A model generated the notes under the pieces. The model did no database searches. It saw only the letters and a program-made list of their open reading frames with translations, and was not told where the DNA came from. A program made the translations under genes and the position numbers. Positions 4,354 to 7,542 of a stretch of DNA of 7,542 nucleotides are shown here, one piece after another; position 1 is the stretch's first letter, and each line of letters starts with the position of its first letter. Where the stretch lies: NCBI GenBank assembly GCA_007122565.1, contig SKTJ01000285.1:1-7542 (forward strand), given 5' to 3'. This DNA is from Syntrophomonadaceae bacterium. GTDB taxonomy: Bacteria; Bacillota; Dethiobacteria; DTU022; UBA8154.

Positions 4354-5997
4354 ATGAGTATGTTTTGCTTCCAATGCCAGGAGACAGCCCAGGGAAAGGG
4401 TTGCACGAAGCAGGGAGTGTGTGGAAAGCCTGCACAGGTGGCAAATCTTCAGGATTTATTTATTTATGCGCTGAAGGGTGTTTCTGCGATCAGCCTCAAG
4501 GCTGAAGAAAAGGGGATAAAGCAGGACGAAGCTAACAGCTTTATTCTTACCGGATTGTTTTCCACTATTACTAATGTAAACTTTAAGGACGATTATTTTG
4601 TCAGTAAAATACAGAAAGCACTGGAACTGAGGGATAGGCTGAAAAATGAAGTGGATGAATCTGAATGGGCTTCAGCAGTAAGCTTGCAAGATGCACTTAC
4701 GTGGACAAGCAGTTCAGTTACAGAGTTTGAGCAAAAAGCAAAAGACATAGGGGTTTTAGCAACGGAAAACGAAGATGTCCGGTCTTTACGGCAGCTCATT
4801 ACGTACGGATTAAAGGGATTGGCAGCGTATGTAGAACATGCGTGTGTCCTTGGCTACAAGGATGATGCTATAAATTCTTTTATTAAAAAAGCTCTGGTAG
4901 CTACATTGGATGATAGCTTATCTGCTGATGAACTTACAGCCCTTGTCCTCGAAACAGGTAAAAATGGTGTTGCCGGTATGGCTTTATTGGACAAGGCCAA
5001 TGCTACCACCTATGGTACCCCTGAGATTACCACGGTCCCTATTGGGGTGAAAGATAATCCCGGCATTTTGATCAGCGGACATGACCTGAAAGACCTGGAA
5101 GAGCTTTTAGAGCAGACGAAAGGAAGCGGGGTAGACGTTTATACCCATGGAGAAATGCTTCCTGCCCATTATTACCCTCCATTTAAAAAATACGATAATT
5201 TCGTCGGTAATTATGGAAACGCCTGGTGGCAGCAAAAAACAGAATTTGAATCGTTTAACGGTCCCATCTTATTAACCACAAACTGTCTAATTCCACCTAA
5301 AGAAACTTATATCGGCAGGCTTTACACAACAGGCCTGGTTGGCTATCCCGGGGTAAAACACATTCCGGACAGAGCACCGGGTAAAATGAAGGATTTTAGC
5401 GCAATTATTGCACAGGCAAAACAGTGCCCGCCGCCACAGGAAATTGAAAAAGGGGAAATAGTAGGCGGTTTTGCCCATGCTACAGTACTAAGCCTTGCCG
5501 AGAAGGTTGTGGATGCCGTAAAATCAGGCGCCATTAAGCGTTTTATTGTTATGGCAGGCTGTGACGGCCGCATGAAATCGAGGATATATTTTACTGAATT
5601 TGCTAAAGCGCTGCCCCAGGATACGGTTATCCTGACCGCAGGATGCGCTAAATACAGATATAATAAGCTGGATTTGGGAGACATAGGCGGTATACCCCGC
5701 GTCCTTGATGCCGGCCAGTGTAATGACTCTTACTCACTCGCAGTCATCGCACTTAAACTAAAAGAAGTATTCGAACTTAATGACATCAACGAACTTCCCA
5801 TTTCCTACAATATCGGCTGGTATGAGCAGAAATCAGTAATTGTCCTGCTGGGACTGCTGTATTTAGGTATTAAAAACATTCATCTGGGACCGACTTTACC
5901 TGCGTTTTTATCACCAAATGTAGCTGATCTTCTTGTACAAAACTTTGGCATTGCAGGCATTACCACTGTTGAGGATGATTTAAAAGTAATGCTGTAA
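4354..5997 (+). CDS. hcp: Hybrid cluster protein (hydroxylamine reductase), class I
   Basis: This 547-residue cytoplasmic iron-sulfur protein reduces hydroxylamine in vitro; in the cell its family is tied to NO and nitrosative stress and to peroxide defence in anaerobes. The N-terminal cubane ligands are Cys5, Cys8, Cys17 and Cys23 ([13 protein letters not shown], then GVCGK), spaced Cx2Cx8Cx5C, which marks class I of strict anaerobes and not the E. coli-type class II. All hybrid-cluster ligands are present: His243 (SGHDLKD), Glu267 (YTHGEML), Cys311 (TTNCLIPP), Cys403 (AGCDGR, the expected persulfide position), Cys431 ([11 protein letters not shown]), Cys456 ([10 protein letters not shown]), Glu491 and Lys493 (WYEQKS). 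The length fits the family. AAGGAGG lies 11 bases before the ATG. The gene is monocistronic, with its own promoter and a hairpin downstream; no hcr-type reductase gene is next to it, as is usual for class I. Identification is secure. Confidence 0.98.
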   Translation: MSMFCFQCQETAQGKGCTKQGVCGKPAQVANLQDLFIYALKGVSAISLKAEEKGIKQDEANSFILTGLFSTITNVNFKDDYFVSKIQKALELRDRLKNEVDESEWASAVSLQDALTWTSSSVTEFEQKAKDIGVLATENEDVRSLRQLITYGLKGLAAYVEHACVLGYKDDAINSFIKKALVATLDDSLSADELTALVLETGKNGVAGMALLDKANATTYGTPEITTVPIGVKDNPGILISGHDLKDLEELLEQTKGSGVDVYTHGEMLPAHYYPPFKKYDNFVGNYGNAWWQQKTEFESFNGPILLTTNCLIPPKETYIGRLYTTGLVGYPGVKHIPDRAPGKMKDFSAIIAQAKQCPPPQEIEKGEIVGGFAHATVLSLAEKVVDAVKSGAIKRFIVMAGCDGRMKSRIYFTEFAKALPQDTVILTAGCAKYRYNKLDLGDIGGIPRVLDAGQCNDSYSLAVIALKLKEVFELNDINELPISYNIGWYEQKSVIVLLGLLYLGIKNIHLGPTLPAFLSPNVADLLVQNFGIAGITTVEDDLKVML

Positions 5998-6036
5998 TTA
6001 TCTAGAGTAAGGCAAGTGTCTACGATAATACACCCT

Positions 6037-6067
6037 TCAGGGAACGGGTAGTCTGTCCGTTCCCTGA
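6037..6067 (+). terminator. Hairpin downstream of hcp
   Basis: TCAGGGAACGG (6037-6047) and CCGTTCCCTGA (6057-6067) form a perfect 11-bp stem with a 9-nt loop, 39 bases after the hcp stop. The following sequence (GTCAATCTATT) has few Ts, so termination may be inefficient and shared with the next hairpin at 6089-6124. Confidence 0.65.
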
Positions 6068-6088
6068 GTCAATCTATTGGTCAATTAA

Positions 6089-6124
6089 ATAATACGGCGA
6101 GCTCCTGATAGCCCGCCGTATTAT
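6089..6124 (-). terminator. Terminator of the first SASP gene (possibly bidirectional)
   Basis: ATAATACGGCG (6089-6099) and CGCCGTATTAT (6114-6124) form a perfect 11-bp stem. On the minus strand it is followed by TTAATTGACC, so it can end the SASP transcript 36 bases after the stop codon; its A/T flanks also allow it to act on read-through from hcp. Confidence 0.7.
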
Positions 6125-6159
6125 ACCAATTAAGTATTTATTTGCTTATTCTGTTGTTA

Positions 6160-6384
6160 TTACGGAGTTTGGCCGCCTGACATTTGGTTCTCCGCTTGCT
6201 GGATCATCCGCCTTACCATTTCACCACCAACGTATCCGTTTTGCCGGGAGGTCAACTCTCCAGGATCAGTGTTGTAGTTAACACCCAGTTCGTTGGCAAT
6301 CTCATACTTGAAATTCTCCAGTGCTTGCTGTGCACCAGGAACCAATACTCTGTTACGACCAGTTTTCCTTTGGTTAGCAGGCAT
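6160..6384 (-). CDS. Alpha/beta-type small acid-soluble spore protein (SASP), copy 1
   Basis: This 74-residue protein would coat and protect DNA in the dormant spore and be degraded at germination. The family signatures are plain: ALENFKYEIANELGV (21-35), with the germination protease site expected after Glu28 (KYE-IA), and the C-terminal NGYVGGEMVRRMIQQAE (49-65). The start MPANQRKTGRNR follows AGAAGGAGGTG at 12 bases. Compared with copy 2 it differs at eight of 74 aligned positions and lacks the final Gln. It is monocistronic, with a terminator 36 bases downstream. Expression in the forespore under sigma-G is expected for the family; a conserved block upstream (CACAGTATATTAG in both copies) is the likely promoter area, but I cannot assign the sigma factor with confidence. 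Confidence 0.97.
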   Translation of the reverse strand: MPANQRKTGRNRVLVPGAQQALENFKYEIANELGVNYNTDPGELTSRQNGYVGGEMVRRMIQQAENQMSGGQTP

Positions 6385-6432
6385 TTGTTGTTTTCACCTC
6401 CTTCTGGCTGGCGTAAGCTTATTATTCCTCCA

Positions 6433-6480
6433 AAAAAGGCTAATATACTGTGAATTATTTCATGAAATTTATATTATTGG
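6433..6480 (-). promoter_or_regulatory. Conserved upstream block of SASP copy 1, probable promoter
   Basis: On the minus strand the segments CCAATAATATAAATTT and TTCACAGTATATTAGCCT are kept in both SASP copies while the bases between them vary. Conservation and position, about 50-90 bases before the ribosome binding site, suggest a promoter, probably sporulation-specific. The -10-like element would be TATATTA. The match to the sigma-G consensus is imperfect. Confidence 0.4.
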
Positions 6481-6500
6481 TTGGTCAAAAAAAATATTCC

Positions 6501-7000
6501 GGTAAAGCTGTAATCTAACACCTTGCAATTTGCTAGGGCCGGTAATGGCCACTTTAGGATCTTATGCCTGCACTCCGGGGTATACACCTGAACAGTTACA
6601 ATCTAAATAATAATACGCGAAAGAATAGATTAAATTAGCTAAGTATGCTGATAAAGGAAATAAAGACCCTTTTTAAAGAGCCTTTATTCCTTCACGGATG
6701 ACTCCGCCTATGTTTGTGTTTGTATTGCCGGGGAGGAAAACACAGGCGGGTTTTTATTAGATCCCGGCGTGTATCCCGGCAACCGGTTGCGTCAGCTGTT
6801 CAGGTCAGAGAGCTATGCGAATTACCCCCCATCAGACTGGGGCGGATCGCCTAGTATGCCCGTGTTTATGTTACTTTTTGACCCACCGCAAAAAACACTA
6901 ACAATTGCGAACCATTGTCTTCCGATCTGCCTTATTATCCCCGGCCTGTTGCAAATTATTTATTAAACAGGATTATTTTTCAAGAGTAACGGGAATAAAT
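6501..7000. other. Spacer between the SASP copies: hairpins and an unrecognised open frame, no supported gene
   Basis: This stretch is unique to the region between the duplicated blocks. It holds a small ORF from ATG 6545 to 6610 (21 codons, weak ribosome binding site), a hairpin AAGGAAATAAAG/CTTTATTCCTT (6654-6692, one bulged A), and a terminator-like structure CCGCCT...AGGCGG with inner GTGTTT/AAACAC followed by TTTTT (6704-6755, plus strand). A frame open from 6664 to 6966 reads plausibly (GGFLLDPGVYPGNRLRQLF) but has no good start or ribosome binding site and runs through the terminator-like hairpin. I recognise no family, and decay or chance are both possible. Confidence 0.4.
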
Positions 7001-7032
7001 AAAATGGCGGGCCCCATATGGCCCGCCATTTT
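7001..7032. terminator. Bidirectional terminator after SASP copy 2
   Basis: AAAATGGCGGGCC (7001-7013) and GGCCCGCCATTTT (7020-7032) form a perfect 13-bp stem with loop CCATAT. Ts follow on both strands, so it can end the minus-strand SASP transcript (37 bases after its stop) and anything coming from the plus strand. Confidence 0.85.
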
Positions 7033-7069
7033 TCTAACCAATTTAAGTATTTATTAACTTAAACTGTTT

Positions 7070-7297
7070 TTATTGCGGAAGTTGGCCACCCGACATTTGG
7101 CTTTCCGCTTGCTGGATCATCTTCCTTACCATTTCACCACCAACGTATCCGTTTTGCCTGGAGGTCAACTCTCCAAGGTCACCGTTGTAGTTAATACCCA
7201 GTTCGTTGGCAACCTCATACTTGAAATTCTCCAGAGCTTGCTCCGCACCGGGAACCAACACTCTGTTACGACCAGTTTTCCTTTGATTAGCAGGCAT
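7070..7297 (-). CDS. Alpha/beta-type small acid-soluble spore protein (SASP), copy 2
   Basis: This 75-residue paralogue of the other SASP has the same DNA-binding family core: ALENFKYEVANELGI with the protease site after Glu28, and NGYVGGEMVRKMIQQAE. I start it at ATG 7297 (MPANQ), matching copy 1. The frame is open back to a GTG at 7309, but that GTG is part of the ribosome binding sequence AAGGAGGTG, so it is unlikely to be the start. Substitutions relative to copy 1 are mostly conservative (Gln19Glu, Ile29Val, Val35Ile, Arg59Lys), with Thr39Gly and Pro41Leu in the variable hinge before GELTSR. That pattern suggests that both copies are under selection and functional. Confidence 0.97.
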   Translation of the reverse strand: MPANQRKTGRNRVLVPGAEQALENFKYEVANELGINYNGDLGELTSRQNGYVGGEMVRKMIQQAESQMSGGQLPQ

Positions 7298-7344
7298 CTG
7301 TTTTTTCACCTCCTTCTGGCTGGCGTAGTCTTATTATTTGTTCC

Positions 7345-7393
7345 AGAAGAGGCTAATATACTGTGAATAATTTCTTAAATTTATATTATTGGC
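7345..7393 (-). promoter_or_regulatory. Conserved upstream block of SASP copy 2, probable promoter
   Basis: This carries the same two kept segments as upstream of copy 1 (CCAATAATATAAATTT and TTCACAGTATATTAGCCT on the minus strand), separated by slightly different bases. The inference is the same: a sporulation promoter area, sigma factor not assigned. Confidence 0.4.
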
Positions 7394-7423
7394 TGGTTTA
7401 AAAAAAATATTCCTTTAAATATT

Positions 7424-7542
7424 GTAACAACTCAGCACTCTTGAAAATTGCACAAAGGGGTTCAGGATTACCTGTGAGTAACCGTTCAGGCTCGATCAAA
7501 AGGCTTTGCCGGACCGGGGTTTCCACATTTTACTTGTCTGAG
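7424..7542. repeat. Dispersed repeat, copy 2, running off the window (possible mobile element edge)
   Basis: The first 39 bases match 4119-4156, and the following GGGGTTCAGGATTACCTG matches the inverted tail of copy 1. Beyond about 7480 there is no match inside the window and no reading frame long enough to judge. The sharp left edge (GTAACAACTCAGCAC) suits the end of an insertion sequence or MITE; the transposase, if any, would lie outside. Confidence 0.55.

Larger units (their letters stand above)
6125..6500. repeat. Duplicated SASP block, copy 1
   Basis: This block of about 376 bp matches 7037-7413 (about 377 bp) from ACCAAT after the terminator, through the SASP gene and ribosome binding site, to the promoter region ending ATATTCC. 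Flanks outside are unrelated. The near-equal lengths and sharp edges show a segmental duplication with an offset of about 913 bp. Confidence 0.85.
7037..7413. repeat. Duplicated SASP block, copy 2
   Basis: This is the partner of 6125-6500, with the same order of elements. Immediately beyond its outer edge, after ten unmatched bases, begins copy 2 of the dispersed repeat (7424), so a mobile or repetitive element abuts the duplication. Confidence 0.85.

Noticed and set aside
5343..5684. Minus-strand frames of 63-113 codons within hcp
   Set aside because: They lie opposite the ligand-bearing core of a complete hcp gene and have no supporting start signals.
6184..6453. Plus-strand frames over both SASP genes (also 7073-7366), similar to each other
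   Set aside because: Their similarity only reflects the duplication of the SASP block; the SASP frames on the other strand carry the family motifs and ribosome binding sites.
6769..6795. CCCGGCAACCGG resembling a part of the SAM-I riboswitch
   Set aside because: None of the other conserved riboswitch segments (k-turn, pseudoknot partners, flanking helices) is present, and no methionine gene follows.

Overview
The window looks like chromosomal DNA from an endospore-forming, anaerobic Firmicute of the Clostridia/Peptococcaceae kind. Four things point there: two alpha/beta-type small acid-soluble spore protein genes, a T-box leader with a class I terminator, a class I (Cx2Cx8Cx5C) hybrid cluster protein, and strong AAGGAGG ribosome binding sites. 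Genus cannot be fixed from the sequence alone.

Layout. (1) Positions 1-1224, minus strand: an ABC-2 type exporter operon. A promoter with a palindrome between its -35 and -10 boxes leads into an ATPase gene, which overlaps by 8 bp the start of a permease gene that runs off the window. The ATPase has unusual residues in its D-loop and H-loop. (2) Positions 1225-2100: a gene-poor stretch with a possible decayed coding remnant and its terminator, a 57-residue DUF1540-type cysteine protein (plus strand) with its own terminator, and a REP-like hairpin. (3) Positions 2104-3897, minus strand: a stand-alone EPSP-synthase-family gene (aroA-like) preceded by a complete T-box leader (promoter, stem I with k-turn, probable Tyr specifier UAC, T-box motif, terminator). 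The enzyme is full length but lacks several residues that are near-invariant in EPSP synthases. (4) Positions 3898-4353: an intergenic region with a structured, repeat-containing segment. It has a minus-strand extended -10 promoter and a 24-bp perfect palindrome followed by eight Ts, which together could define a small RNA of about 195 nt. A separate promoter drives hcp. (5) Positions 4354-5997, plus strand: hcp with every cluster ligand present. (6) Positions 6037-7413: two SASP genes on the minus strand, each in a duplicated block of about 376 bp (terminator-side flank, gene, ribosome binding site, promoter region), separated by about 540 bp without a convincing gene. (7) Positions 7424-7542: a second copy of the repeat found upstream of hcp, probably the edge of a mobile or dispersed element that continues outside the window.

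The genes form independent transcription units, not one pathway: export, aromatic amino acid synthesis under tRNA control, nitrosative/oxidative stress defence, and spore DNA protection. The items most worth following up are the T-box-controlled but active-site-divergent AroA homologue, the candidate small RNA in the repeated element upstream of hcp, and the ABC ATPase with altered catalytic loops.
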